DNA of 64,000 nt from Schizochytrium sp. TIO01 (GCA_004764695.1 SMSO01000036.1:454001-518000), one strand, 5' to 3'. Positions 29,601-38,380 are shown, counted from the first letter of the stretch. Made by a program: numbers and translations. The notes: generated by a model not told the origin, from the letters alone.

Positions 29601-31193
29601 GCCACTGTCTGCATGATGAGACAATAGATTGATTACATTTGGAGGGATGACAATATTTCCAGGAGTCATGGAAATTCTCGTCGATAAAATTTCAACATGC
29701 TCAAAGTAAGGACTCATTAGTGAAGTTAGTCGCACGGGGATGAGTTCTTCAGATAATGTCCTCGAGTCACCCTCGTCAATTTCTATCTGATCGCCAAAGA
29801 TAGCCAGTTCCCGAATGAGAGTTTTATCACATTTAGCGATAAAACTAGCAAAGCGCAGCATGGTCTGTCCCATAAATTCGCCTGAGCAATTGTGGAAATT
29901 CACAAATCGATCGAAAAGAAGAGTAGGATCAAAACTTTCGGCAGTGATGTCAAACCTGTCACGCAAAGTGGTTCCATCAGCAGAGGCCTCCCCAAATTCT
30001 CCTTTGAATCCTACTTTGGATTTAGCATCAGTATAATCAACTGGAGCCAAGACCACATAGGTAACTAGCAAACACCACGCGAAACAGAATCCGTCTGTGA
30101 GTCTTTGCGTCCAAAGAGTCTCAAGATCAGATGTTCTTTTCGTAACGCGTAAGTTAACATTCTGGCGGTACCAACGCCCTGAACTTGATTGAGGACCGAT
30201 ACGGCCGAATGATTGACTTAAGTTTGTAAGAAATCTCCAGGGAATCCCATCTTTCTCTGAATTCTCTTCTGCTTCAGACCCTGACCCCACATCCAACAGA
30301 AAGTACTTTGTTTTCTCTTGTTTATTGAACTTCCTAAATGACCTTTCAACTAATTCCCTCATCCTTGCTGTGAACACTTCAACATCATACAGCCGTGTTC
30401 CCCTCCCGTGTGGTTCAAAATGAATGACAGAATGCTCTTTTAAATCTAAAATTAAAAGATTTGCATGGAGGTCATCTTCTTCTTGATCATCTTCCTCACT
30501 TGAATCATCTTCAAAATTATCTAGAACAATTGGTAACGAATAGTATCTAGCCTCATCCGGATCTTCTACAAGAATGTTGTAAATAAAATTGACAGTGTCG
30601 TCCAAGTTATGAAATCTTTGAGTTGTAACGTGATAAGTAATATTAGTTTCAATATGAATCGAAACATGTTCTTGATCAGGACTTGTTTTATTGATGATAT
30701 CCTCGAGGATATGAACAATCTCATAGACCCTCGCATCCGCCGAAGAATAACCCAAATAGTTGCCATCATCGAATCCAAAACACTCCAACATAGCTGGACC
30801 GAAAGATTTTAGCTTATGAAAACCCTTTGTGGTTAACAATTCCTTCAAGTATTGCTCTGATTCTCTTGTGAGCGAAGCGTTCAACTCTTTATCCTCCTTT
30901 TTGACAATCGACCGTCCTCTCTTTTTCCCGTCCCCTGATGTTTGAGCAAGCAATTGTGGAGACTCAGGTAGCGTATTTTCAGCATCCTGCACGGTTTTAC
31001 TACCTTCATTCGTACCATCTTCAACCTGATGATCAAATTCATCTAGTTTCGCATTCTGTTCAAGAACCTCTGCATACGACATACTGTTGGTTATGTGGAG
31101 AATGATTCGATTGAGTTGACGCTTGAACTGTGGGTTTTCATCTCTTAGACGAACTGCCCGCCTAAGCACATCCTCGTAAACCGCGTCCGACAT
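26673..31193 (-). CDS. Large protein with Ulp1/C48-like cysteine protease signature and Glu/Ser tail, 1506 aa
   Basis: The longest gene of the element, starting at an ATG. Residues ~240-385 carry a viral Ulp1-like protease pattern: HANLLILD (His243), HFEPHG (Glu260/His262), GPQSSSG (Gln335) and DGFCFAW (Cys370). NCLDV proteases with FEPHG and GxCxxW motifs process virion proteins or de-ubiquitinate/de-SUMOylate. Residues ~400-1330 are unassigned, mostly helical. The last ~140 residues are Glu/Asp/Ser/Gln runs made of near-identical codon blocks. The size and central region suggest a structural or tegument-like protein with an embedded protease. It is divergent from the heliorhodopsin gene with a 61-bp spacer. 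The protease assignment is motif-based. Confidence 0.78.
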   Translation of the reverse strand: MSDAVYEDVLRRAVRLRDENPQFKRQLNRIILHITNSMSYAEVLEQNAKLDEFDHQVEDGTNEGSKTVQDAENTLPESPQLLAQTSGDGKKRGRSIVKKEDKELNASLTRESEQYLKELLTTKGFHKLKSFGPAMLECFGFDDGNYLGYSSADARVYEIVHILEDIINKTSPDQEHVSIHIETNITYHVTTQRFHNLDDTVNFIYNILVEDPDEARYYSLPIVLDNFEDDSSEEDDQEEDDLHANLLILDLKEHSVIHFEPHGRGTRLYDVEVFTARMRELVERSFRKFNKQEKTKYFLLDVGSGSEAEENSEKDGIPWRFLTNLSQSFGRIGPQSSSGRWYRQNVNLRVTKRTSDLETLWTQRLTDGFCFAWCLLVTYVVLAPVDYTDAKSKVGFKGEFGEASADGTTLRDRFDITAESFDPTLLFDRFVNFHNCSGEFMGQTMLRFASFIAKCDKTLIRELAIFGDQIEIDEGDSRTLSEELIPVRLTSLMSPYFEHVEILSTRISMTPGNIVIPPNVINLLSHHADSGDSSNSPGSLSGYAQMVIVIVQRDNALLYLMLSPRKRQYCIQFTSDSLLQRIPIDESLDREIENYGKGTWKKQLLNTKQLVPTSSMVDGFALNYESSALSTLERQFLTILLQVWLFCVVHILNPQVDGGDLFEMVKLKDAILDDSDFAVVKFKLIRKDAQNRRLNWTKLALLNRFRLYLLDGLELEYWQSIKRYSIDIIPESYKEAIDESLNSSEFIEELDGEIIPTILSQLDTEDPEDMQWLSSMTKLRDLGIMYKLCEGYSEVNENNADEVLALFDQILNYKYMKVQEVIPKLLNNLDNEAIRSMDESSVSSSVYFKVVVHYLKVFMPGAPLDTIAGLILCASLLKHIPHFWMIVAKSYMECIDMVSTNDFTNGFEQLCIASQMTISLKMFPRKTFIMKKVNFRTFRKMFDESIQQKEVIQFQEIFQSLEADLEPLSWVMKQVPPEQFPDVILAIFDNDSIPPSSKSTLFGLRGITSSMVYDAILKQADKVADFSRKFFNLEYGTHFFRDNERSAKFFLLELIDAYPNMYLPYFTTHDMFRSIMTAESLSFNEKLMDIERISNIIDIFYTYKEILNSANSSIDDLISKLDGSTFDRLILLHGLRKFKTYDDGDRADLIHNLPNLLKGDYFMLSLQRELARRLNLLRNEPFLGTEIASTDHHSYRYDVLPHFHSLPEQKNMHKRISHLYLREQTEHSYTAPHKDPDSRSRGSVGERGFQSKEGVEEEEGSEEGLEKTVQGKAYRDEYRKVNNKQKGTNKGPVLDLDVIVEQNYPPSLFKRIQKDIYRWNLILRVADGEDFLNNNESLVESDLDESSDEEEQPFDHAIANRSTLFLSENEGHHSAESQEEEDSEEEEEDSEEESEEEEDSEEEEDSQEEEDSQEESEEEEDSEEEEDSQEEEDSEEEEDSEEESEEEEDSQEEESEEEEDSQEEESEEEEDSQEEESEEEEDSQEEESEEEEDSQEEESEEDSHEE
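26676..27066. repeat. Coding tandem repeat for Glu/Ser-rich tail
   Basis: Repeated blocks of TCTTCTTCTTCAGATTC and TCTTCTTGTGAATCC on the + strand, read on the - strand as SEEEE/DSQEE units. Nearly perfect copies make this a likely site of length variation and assembly error. Confidence 0.9.
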
Positions 31194-31229
31194 GATGTAA
31201 GCCAGCTACTATTATTATAATTCAGATTC

Positions 31230-31244
31230 ACTTTATACATATAA
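31230..31244. promoter_or_regulatory. TATA-like sequence between protease and heliorhodopsin genes
   Basis: TTTATACATATAATG lies in the 61-bp divergent spacer, about 40 bp upstream of the protease start at 31193. It is too close (about 15 bp) to the heliorhodopsin ATG to be a standard TATA box for that gene unless translation starts on a very short leader. Confidence 0.3.
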
Positions 31245-31254
31245 TGACTAGTCT

Positions 31255-31980
31255 ATGAGTATCATTTCCTATTGTTCAACATGGCAGTTCAACATTGTTT
31301 GTGCACTTTTGCACCTTGCGTCTACCATTGCTATGGTTGTTCTCTCAGTGGATCCAAACAAAGGGAGAGTGGTCTTAACATTAGGTGACATAGATACCAC
31401 ATGGTGGACGCCTTCAGTCTTCAGCGGACTTGCCCTCTTTTCAGGAATTACGGCCGCGTTTCACTGCTTCTACGCATATCTTATTCGCATTGGAAACATC
31501 GGCTCCATGCGCTTTTTAGAGTACTCCATCACTGCATCGATCATGGCCGTCATTATTGCAATCTTATGCAGAATAGATGACATTTTCACTCTCACAGGCA
31601 TTGCCGGTCTCATGATGACAACAATGGTCTTTGGGTATCTAGAAGACATCCTCCCTTTTACAGGTGATAAATCGAGATTGATGATCAAACCATTCTGGCT
31701 CGGTTGCATTCCTTACCTTTTCGCATGGGTTATTATCAGTTGGTCTTTCTTTGCAGAAATCAACCATGACGTACCACACTTTGTCATTGCTATTTTTTTC
31801 ATTGAATTCTTCATGTTTTCATGCTTTGCGTTAGTACAGTATATCTATGTGGTGAGGGAAGAACGCATGTTAACTGACGAGGAAGTGCTTACTATGGATG
31901 GATGGTACAACCTTTTGTCACTGACCTCCAAGTTGCTTTTAGTGTGGATATGCTTTGGTGGAATCGAGTCAAATTTTTAA
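31255..31980 (+). CDS. Viral heliorhodopsin, 241 aa
   Basis: Seven hydrophobic helices in 241 residues. Diagnostic heliorhodopsin features are present: RFLEYSITASIM in helix 3 (Glu89 as the Schiff-base counterion), two His at positions 20 and 70 matching the conserved pair in the family, FGYLED after helix 4, and SLTSKLLLVW in helix 7 with Lys226 as the retinal-binding lysine. Heliorhodopsins have inverted topology (N terminus cytoplasmic) and a slow photocycle; most are not efficient pumps, although some viral members conduct protons. Homologues are known in algal giant viruses and mirusviruses. ATG start; its 3' end overlaps that of the nuclease gene on the other strand by 12 bp. Expected location is a host or viral membrane; role may be light sensing. 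Confidence 0.9.
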   Translation: MSIISYCSTWQFNIVCALLHLASTIAMVVLSVDPNKGRVVLTLGDIDTTWWTPSVFSGLALFSGITAAFHCFYAYLIRIGNIGSMRFLEYSITASIMAVIIAILCRIDDIFTLTGIAGLMMTTMVFGYLEDILPFTGDKSRLMIKPFWLGCIPYLFAWVIISWSFFAEINHDVPHFVIAIFFIEFFMFSCFALVQYIYVVREERMLTDEEVLTMDGWYNLLSLTSKLLLVWICFGGIESNF

Positions 31981-33078
31981 GCGATAGGTAAGACGCTCCT
32001 CTCTGTATTTTTCTTGCCGCGTTTGTCCATAACCTATCACTTTAAATAAATTGACTCCACGCGCATCAGAGTAGTCCACTTGCCCTTTGAGTGCATCTTC
32101 TAGGGCTCCTTTAACTTCCTTTTCCAGGCTTTCATGTCGAGAGTTCGGGTTGAAACGGATAATCACCAAAGGCTTCACACTTCTTCCATTACCAATTAAC
32201 TGATCATGAATTTCCTGCAATCTTTTCATTTCACATGCTATGTCATAACCACTGTGACTTTCTTCATCGCATTCGACCACAATATAATAGGGTAAGTCAT
32301 TATCTGAAAAAACAAAGTCAGCACGCCGACGGTTTACTACCTTACATGCACTATCTTTGATGATGCGATCATGGCTCGAAGGGTGAAATCCCCAAGAATG
32401 AAAACGCTCGTTCCACTCATTTTCTAGTCTCATATGACGCTCCTCTCTCTTTTCACACGTCCAACAAATGCGAATCCTACGGAAAAGTCTACGATTCGAT
32501 AAAAGACGCCCACACTTACGTTCGCAAAGGTTTTTGGAATCAGGCTCACAAATAAAGCAGTAAGTACGGCGCCTCTTGTGGATACAAATATACGTGCCAT
32601 CGCAATCTACACACCGGTTAGGTTTTCGTCCATGCCCACAATACATTCTTCTGTTTTCTCCAGCTCGGTTCTTATCCACCCAATATTCCCTACCACTCAG
32701 AGAACATTTATAAATAGTCTTAGCGTTGCCACATACACGAATAACAGGATCTACCACTTTATTTCTTTTCTTTCTTTTAGATTGTTTTTTTAAAGTTTCA
32801 TCTACTACATGTTCTCTAGTCTTAGCATTATTGCCATGCACTACTACTTCATTTCTTTTAGATTGTTTTTTTTAAGTTTCATCTACTAGATGTTCTCTAG
32901 TCTTAGCATTATTGCCATGCACTACTACTTCATTTCTTTTAGATTGTTTTTTTAAAGTTTCATCTAATACATGTTCTCTAGTCTTAGCATTATTGACATG
33001 CACTACTACTTCATTTCTTTTAGATTGTTTTTTTAAAGTTTCATCTACTACATAAACGCGACTACTCCTCAATCTCAT
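31969..33078 (-). pseudogene. Zinc-finger/PD-(D/E)XK nuclease-like protein interrupted by a nonsense codon in its N-terminal repeats
   Basis: From the ATG at 33078 the frame runs through a 30-residue tandem repeat (HGNNAKTREH..VDETLKKQSKRNEVVV) and meets a TAA at 32872-32874, then continues in the same frame to 31969. Other copies of the repeat have TTA (Leu) at that codon, so one substitution causes the stop. Downstream are Cys/His clusters of giant-virus type (CGHGRKPNRCVDC, CIHKRRRTYCFIC, CERKCG) and an endonuclease-like domain: RRADF, IVVECDEESHSGYDIACEMKRL, and IIRFNPNSR. This signature is widespread in phycodnaviruses and mimiviruses. The first ATG after the stop (32646) would keep the nuclease part and most fingers in a ~225-aa product, so partial function is possible. 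An assembly error cannot be excluded. Confidence 0.78.
32775..33055. repeat. ~90-bp tandem repeat, about three copies, at the 5' end of the nuclease gene
   Basis: Units contain TTCATCTACTAGATGTTCTC, TAGCATTATTGCCATGCACT and TTTCTTTTAGATTG. Unit length is a multiple of three, so each encodes 30 residues. One unit carries the nonsense substitution. Confidence 0.85.
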
Positions 33079-33189
33079 GATATAGCTTTTTTATTTTATA
33101 ATCTCACACTATTAAGGGTTTAGTTATTGAAGATTTTGCAATAAATAGATTATCAACGCTAATCCTAGTAGTTTGTTTATCACATTTAC

Positions 33190-33363
33190 ATGTCGAACAT
33201 TACGAACTCCACACTCAGGGAGAATGCAATATCTTTAGGCTTAGACAGAGGTGGTTTGGCGATTCTATTGTTCTTTATACTGATTTTATTCATCCTCGCA
33301 CACATCTTTCTTAAAAAGGAAAAAGCCACAAAAACGCCCTCGGCTACCGTTGTAGTAATATAA
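33190..33363 (+). CDS. Small single-pass membrane protein, 57 aa
   Basis: ATG-started frame of 58 codons including stop, fitting the gap between the nuclease and resolvase genes. A polar N terminus (MSNITNSTLRENAISLGLDR) is followed by one hydrophobic helix, LAILLFFILILFILAHIFL, and a short basic tail (KKEKATKTPSATVVVI). The orientation suggests N-out with a cytoplasmic Lys-rich end; NIT and NST are possible glycosylation sites. Small membrane proteins of this kind are common in large DNA viruses. Unrecognised; supported by position, composition and codon use only. Confidence 0.5.
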   Translation: MSNITNSTLRENAISLGLDRGGLAILLFFILILFILAHIFLKKEKATKTPSATVVVI

Positions 33364-33413
33364 CATAAACGAAATTATCATTTTTATAAAAAAAAAAATA
33401 AAAAATAGTAAAC

Positions 33414-34025
33414 ATGAACCTTACTCGAGTCGTTGGAATAGATGTGGGATTCAGCCATCTTGCCTGTGCGTTTGCAGACATTGACAATGAAACGTTTGAA
33501 ATCACGCCCGTCTATGCGCACATGCAAGACCTTCGCAATCTTACATGTAAAAAACCCAAAGAATGCCCTTTCGAAGAAAAGGATCGCAAAGGCGCACATC
33601 TCGTTCACCATTTTGTGGAGCTGCTCCGACCATGGTTTCAAAAAGTAGATCAAGTCATCATCGAAGCGCAGCCCATCACAAGTACTCACAAAGACATTGA
33701 ACAGCTTCTTCATGTTTTCCTAAAGCAGAGATTTGGGGCAAGGAAAGGATCATCTTTTGTCCAATTGATCTCACCACGCTCCATGCATGCATATTTTAAA
33801 ATGTCACAATCTAAAGTTGAAAGGCGCGTACAGGTCGTGGAAATCACTTCAAAACTTTTACACACTTTACCAGCCTTCAGAAAAGCAGTTCAAAAAGACC
33901 ACCTCGGTGACGCCATGGCATATATCATGTTCTATGCGCAAACAATATTACCCACCATCGTACTTGTGAAGGAAGTCAACCCTTTTGCAAAATATGCTCT
34001 GGCAGAGCAAGACATTCTCAATTAA
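33414..34025 (+). CDS. RuvC/A22-like Holliday-junction resolvase, 203 aa
   Basis: RNase-H-fold resolvase resolving four-way DNA junctions formed during viral replication or recombination. Catalytic acidic residues are visible: Asp10 in VVGIDVGFSHLACAF, Glu in QVIIEAQP, and the C-terminal pair in KDHLGDAMAYIMFY. The overall length and order match poxvirus A22-type and other large-DNA-virus resolvases. ATG start immediately after an A-rich stretch. If the element multiplies as concatemers or a circle, this enzyme could separate branched intermediates; it might also contribute to recombination at the flanking repeats. Confidence 0.85.
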   Translation: MNLTRVVGIDVGFSHLACAFADIDNETFEITPVYAHMQDLRNLTCKKPKECPFEEKDRKGAHLVHHFVELLRPWFQKVDQVIIEAQPITSTHKDIEQLLHVFLKQRFGARKGSSFVQLISPRSMHAYFKMSQSKVERRVQVVEITSKLLHTLPAFRKAVQKDHLGDAMAYIMFYAQTILPTIVLVKEVNPFAKYALAEQDILN

Positions 34026-34370
34026 AACAAAAACATGATTGGGAATTTAAAAAAAGAATGCTATTCTCATTCTAATGATTGGGAATAAATAAAAAAAGAA
34101 AAATGCTATTTTCATTCTAATGATTGGGTATTTTAAAAAAAAAATGTTATTTGATTGAGAATTTAAAAAAAATGAACATGAAAAAGTCAAAAATAATCAT
34201 TCTAATGATTAGGAATAAAAAAGAAAAAGAATGTTCATTTGACCATGAAAAAGCAACAAACATTTTTATTTTATTTTTTTTAAAGATTGACAAGCAACAG
34301 GAACTGAAGGGGAAAAAGAAAAAAAGAAAGGAACGTAGGAAAGGAAAGCAAGTTTAGTCAAAAAGGCGAT
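34026..34370. repeat. AT-rich degenerate repeat downstream of resolvase gene
   Basis: Four or so imperfect ~45-50-bp units containing CTAATGATTGGGAAT followed by T/A runs and AATGCTATT. No coding potential is supported. Confidence 0.6.
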
Positions 34371-34497
34371 ACGCAGGAGAAAACGCACCATCCATGGAGT
34401 CCGAAAATAGAGAGCATACGCCCAACCAACCAGGACGGACATTGTTCATCGAGCCCCGAATTTATATTCTTGACGAAAGTACAAGGAGTCTAAACAA

Positions 34498-35215
34498 AGG
34501 TGTTTATTCATCTGAATAAACGCAGATAAAGCTTTCTTTTTATCTTCATCGACATAGTTCACTCCATGTTTTGCCAACTCAACACCTAGACGGGTCTTGC
34601 CAGATCCACCGGGACCCTTGAAAGACCGTATCGTTTGCCGACTTTTGACACCGACTTAGAGTATGTGATGTCCCCTCTGACAGAAGGTTCTTTTGAATCG
34701 TTTATTCGTGGTATAAATAATGGCGTCGGTAGTCCGTAGTTGATGGAAATACATTGCGCAAGAAGCGCTCCGCAACATAATTAGGAACCTCACGCAGTTG
34801 TACATTCTTAATTATCCCAGAAGGAAAATCAACCTCCATGAACAGTTTAGACATCTCCGTCCTCAACTTCCCCAGACTTTCAATGTTTTTATCTTTTGAT
34901 TACCAGAACCAGTTTCAAAAGAATCACTCCGCGAGTAGAAAGCTCTGATGCGTTCTGTTCAGATAACCAAAAGGTAAAGCCCTCCAGATCCACAAGTTCG
35001 TTGACACAATCAATGTAGCGGGGTTTGTACTGTAGAGCAAATTCCAAAGCATATTTTAAGAAATTGTGTGTCGGCAATCCGTATGGCGTATATACTGGTT
35101 CTACACCTTCAATGAAAGTAACAATGTTATAAATCAAATCAGGCGCTTTATCGCTTTTACTAGGTAAATTCGATAAATCGAATCTTGAACCGACTGATCC
35201 ATCTTGTCAAAGTTA
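34498..35215 (-). pseudogene. Scrambled remnants of a P-loop NTPase (possibly Crinkler-type)
   Basis: On the - strand, frames contain FKGPGGSGKTRLGVELAKHG (a Walker A loop), preceded in another frame by VRGDITYSKSVSKVGKRYG, with a stop between. Higher up are a degenerate 60-residue stretch (KNIESLGKLRTEMSKLF) and an 80-codon frame at 34889-35137 with a TTG opening (YGLPTHNFLKYALEFALQYK). Stops and frame changes separate every piece, and the Walker A piece lies at the 3' end, so the order appears rearranged or two genes are mixed. Crinkler proteins combine a P-loop NTPase with nuclease or kinase domains, which makes its position beside the nuclease-kinase gene notable. The family assignment is tentative. 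Confidence 0.55.
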
Positions 35216-35334
35216 GTTTCTGAATGTCAAATTTTGGTTCATCAACTCGTCCCATGATGTCTCCCTTTCTTCTTTACCCCTCTGCACAACTTTTGACTTA
35301 CGCGATCTAATGATCAAGGTCTACTGAGAGTTAG

Positions 35335-36214
35335 TGAGCGAGGGAGGGTATCTATCTATCGATCTTCTCTCATCCCACAAACTGCACAACTCTCGACTTA
35401 GGCGATCGAAAGATAAGTAGTCAAACCTCTACCACTGGCGAGTCAGAGGATCGTTCTTCAAGTCTCAAACAACACTGCCTGCACAACTCAATCAAACGAT
35501 CGATCAAGGGCTACTGAGAGGGCCGATCTTCAATTCTCCTCTCCTGCTTAGCACTGCCTGCACAACTCGCGACTTACGCTTGATCGAGGTCGATGACCGA
35601 TCTTCTCTTCTCCTACCTACCGGCACGAGCCAGCACAACCTGCACAACTTTCGACTTACGCAGTCAAACGATGCATGGAAAGTTGTCCTTGGCCTTGGCG
35701 AGCGGGGGCATCGATCTTACCCACTTGCATCGAATCATCACAACGTTTGACTTGCGTGATCGAACAGTGGAGGGAGAGATGGGTAGAATGAGCGCGTGTG
35801 CGTGCGCGCACACGGCATACGGCGCGTGCGAGGAGAGAAATAGATTCGTGGACGCTGCGGCCACGCCACCAGCCACGGCATCAAAGTTATGCAAACGAGC
35901 ACTGCAGACTTTAATTCGCGGATTATTATGGGTTTCGCAAAATACTAGCTAGTAATTTAAAAAAAAGAATACTTAGCATATTATTTCACCTATATAGATC
36001 GTAATGATATTCAGAGGTTGTTTTATAATTTATCCCTCGTGCAGTGTAGAAGAAGACATGGGTTTGTGTGTAAGAAACAAATAAATAAGTAAGAATATCT
36101 ACTAGTACCATTCATTAGTAAATCAAGTATAAACAATAGAGGAAGCATCCAAACCTAGTTCTCAAGAGCAGCAAAACCCAATCGTTCGAACACCTCAAAA
36201 ATCGTTCGAACACC
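35335..36214 (+). repeat. 5' leader of nuclease-kinase copy 2
   Basis: Near-identical to the copy-1 leader in the final ~295 bp and similar with indels further upstream. The degenerate unit array (CAAGGTCTACTGAGAG, CACAACTCTCGACTTA) is longer here. The GC-rich middle (about 35760-35890) contrasts with flanking viral DNA. Confidence 0.8.
36180..36214 (+). promoter_or_regulatory. Tandem AATCGTTCGAACACC motif abutting the copy-2 ATG
   Basis: Same two 15-base motifs and same spacing as at 24450-24484, here at 36180-36194 and 36200-36214. Confidence 0.5.
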
Positions 36215-38356
36215 ATGATAGGTGCTACTATCAAGGGGTTAAAAAATGCAGCCTCCAAGATCACCAACCAGACAAGGAGTGCCGCTAGTAGACGTGAATC
36301 TCGCCCCTCATCAATTCAAATGTTCACAAACAATCCAAACATGCGCACCACTTTCAGGCGCGTAAGCACACTCCCAACAGATGATGAATCCCTCTTGCAA
36401 CGGTCTTTAACTTTGAATGCAGAAAAGATTGAGGAGTACAAGCGTATGGATCGAGCACTTGAGGACCTCAAGGATAAAATTGCGAAGCTTTCGCAAGAAA
36501 TCGAGCGACTCGAGCAGGAAGTTGAAGAAAGGCTAGGAAATGGTGATGAATACCGCTATGTTAGATGTTTTTGTCGTGGTACGATTACTGCAGGAGATTT
36601 CAAAGATCATTTTGGGGTTTTGCCCAGTCACAAGTCCATGGCCCTTTGCATTGATTCGATGAAAGACCTTTTAAAAAAGGAAAAGTCGTTAGAAGTGAAA
36701 GAGCAACAAATTCTTGCAGATAGTGCCCGCCTTGCAAAAGTGCATGATCTTATAACCTCTACCGATGAAGACATCTCAACGCTAAGAGAACGGTTACAGT
36801 CATCTCCGGAACCGAAGAAGATGATGGATGCCACCAAAGTACATCTACCAAACTGGAAACAGGAGGGTGAATTAACCGCAAACACCACAAGTCTTGCGAA
36901 CTTGGGATCATACCCTGTATCACCCATGGAGGTGGAGGAAATTTCTACATCAAATTTCTTGAAGTTTTGTGAAGACCATGGCTACATTGATATCCTGAAT
37001 AACGTCGAGACTACAGTCGACTTTGTCAATGCATTTGCATATATGAATCGCACCACAACACTTAACGATGAAAGTTCCGTCGCAGAAGCTTTCAGAGGTG
37101 CCGTCAAATGTCTAACACTTGCACTCAATCAGACATCCGCTGAACCCAATTCCATTCCTAAAGATCTCTCTTTGTATGCAAGACTTGTGAGGGGACTAGT
37201 AGGTCGCGCAGACTTTGCAATCAATTGTAAGTCAGAAGACGGTGACCCGAAACCGTTGATCATGGGCGAATTCAAAGGTCCTGGGTTTCCCACCACTAAT
37301 CTCGCTAAACAATATTGTAGTAAAGAATGCCAAAATCCTCTCTGTGGTTCACAGCGGCATGAAGACCATTCGGTCATTCGTCAACTTTACAACTACATGG
37401 TTTTGAATGAGGTTTTGGTTGGTATTTACACGAACTATGTACACACTCATGTTTTCATTAGAGACGGGCAGGGACATCTGCTTATCACGGAAGCTATTTT
37501 ATGGAATCAAGAGGGTGATATTGATAATGAGAAAATCAGTACGTTGCAGCTCGTTGCACTCGCTATTCTTCTCGCTGCTGATGAACAAACTATGAATTTC
37601 CATAATTATGGACATTCTATGATGGTTCCCTGCAATTCGAATGATCGTCTTGGTGTGCAAGATCTACCACCTGAATGTTATAGCAAATTTGACTTAAAGA
37701 GGCCGAAAAAAGGATCATCACAGCCTTCGTCACCAAATGGACGACCACCTTCTTCGACACTAAATAAGTATGGTGCCAAATATACAAAGGATGGTGAAGC
37801 GGTCGAACTAGTCAAGCTACGCAAGGCTGGGTACACCGCGCTTTCACCCGGTCGCACAGGGTCAGTATTTCGTTTGAACTTCCACGAAGCAGGAGATGAC
37901 AAGAGCGACAACGTGGTGAAGATATTGGACCTTGTTAAGCAAGCAGATCAGATGCACGAACTTGACAATGAAGCTGAAATTTACAAGCAATTAGAACCGC
38001 TGCAAGGAATACACATCCCAGAGTTCATCGATTGTGGCGTTTTCGATGAAGGATTTCTTTACGGCCTCGGAACAAAGTATTCTGGCGAACCTTTAAGACC
38101 TGAAGACATCACCGATGACTTTGTGGAAAAGGCAGTGGATGCTCTCGATGACATTCACTCCCATGGTGTACTGCATGGTGATGTGGCGACCCGTAATATC
38201 CTATACAACAAGGAAACTCAAAGGCCTGTCATCATCGACTTCGGCATGTCCGTTGGCAAGTCAGAAATGAGTGAGGAAGACTTCGCACTAAGCGCTAGTC
38301 GAGAGATTGCTAGACTTCGACTTGCGTTGGAGAGGGAAAGAACAACTCCAAAATGA
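36215..38356 (+). CDS. PD-(D/E)XK nuclease-protein kinase fusion, copy 2, 713 aa
   Basis: Paralogue of the gene at 24485 in the same orientation. The first ~27 residues are almost identical; the region from ~35 to ~500 is substantially diverged but keeps the layout: coiled coil with the shared KEKSLEVKEQQILA segment, then GRADF, MGEFKGPG and VIRQLYNYM of the nuclease, with a Cys cluster (YCSKECQNPLC). The kinase has SPGRTGSVFRL, VVKILD, NEAEIYKQL, HGDVATRN and IDFG, all intact; its C-lobe is very similar to copy 1 (KYSGEPL, EDITDDFVEKAV). A Ser/Pro-rich linker (SSQPSSPNGRPPSS) sits between the domains. The pattern suggests duplication followed by diversification of the middle part or replacement by recombination. 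Confidence 0.85.
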   Translation: MIGATIKGLKNAASKITNQTRSAASRRESRPSSIQMFTNNPNMRTTFRRVSTLPTDDESLLQRSLTLNAEKIEEYKRMDRALEDLKDKIAKLSQEIERLEQEVEERLGNGDEYRYVRCFCRGTITAGDFKDHFGVLPSHKSMALCIDSMKDLLKKEKSLEVKEQQILADSARLAKVHDLITSTDEDISTLRERLQSSPEPKKMMDATKVHLPNWKQEGELTANTTSLANLGSYPVSPMEVEEISTSNFLKFCEDHGYIDILNNVETTVDFVNAFAYMNRTTTLNDESSVAEAFRGAVKCLTLALNQTSAEPNSIPKDLSLYARLVRGLVGRADFAINCKSEDGDPKPLIMGEFKGPGFPTTNLAKQYCSKECQNPLCGSQRHEDHSVIRQLYNYMVLNEVLVGIYTNYVHTHVFIRDGQGHLLITEAILWNQEGDIDNEKISTLQLVALAILLAADEQTMNFHNYGHSMMVPCNSNDRLGVQDLPPECYSKFDLKRPKKGSSQPSSPNGRPPSSTLNKYGAKYTKDGEAVELVKLRKAGYTALSPGRTGSVFRLNFHEAGDDKSDNVVKILDLVKQADQMHELDNEAEIYKQLEPLQGIHIPEFIDCGVFDEGFLYGLGTKYSGEPLRPEDITDDFVEKAVDALDDIHSHGVLHGDVATRNILYNKETQRPVIIDFGMSVGKSEMSEEDFALSASREIARLRLALERERTTPK

Positions 38357-38380
38357 AAACCTCAATTAAAAATAAAACAT

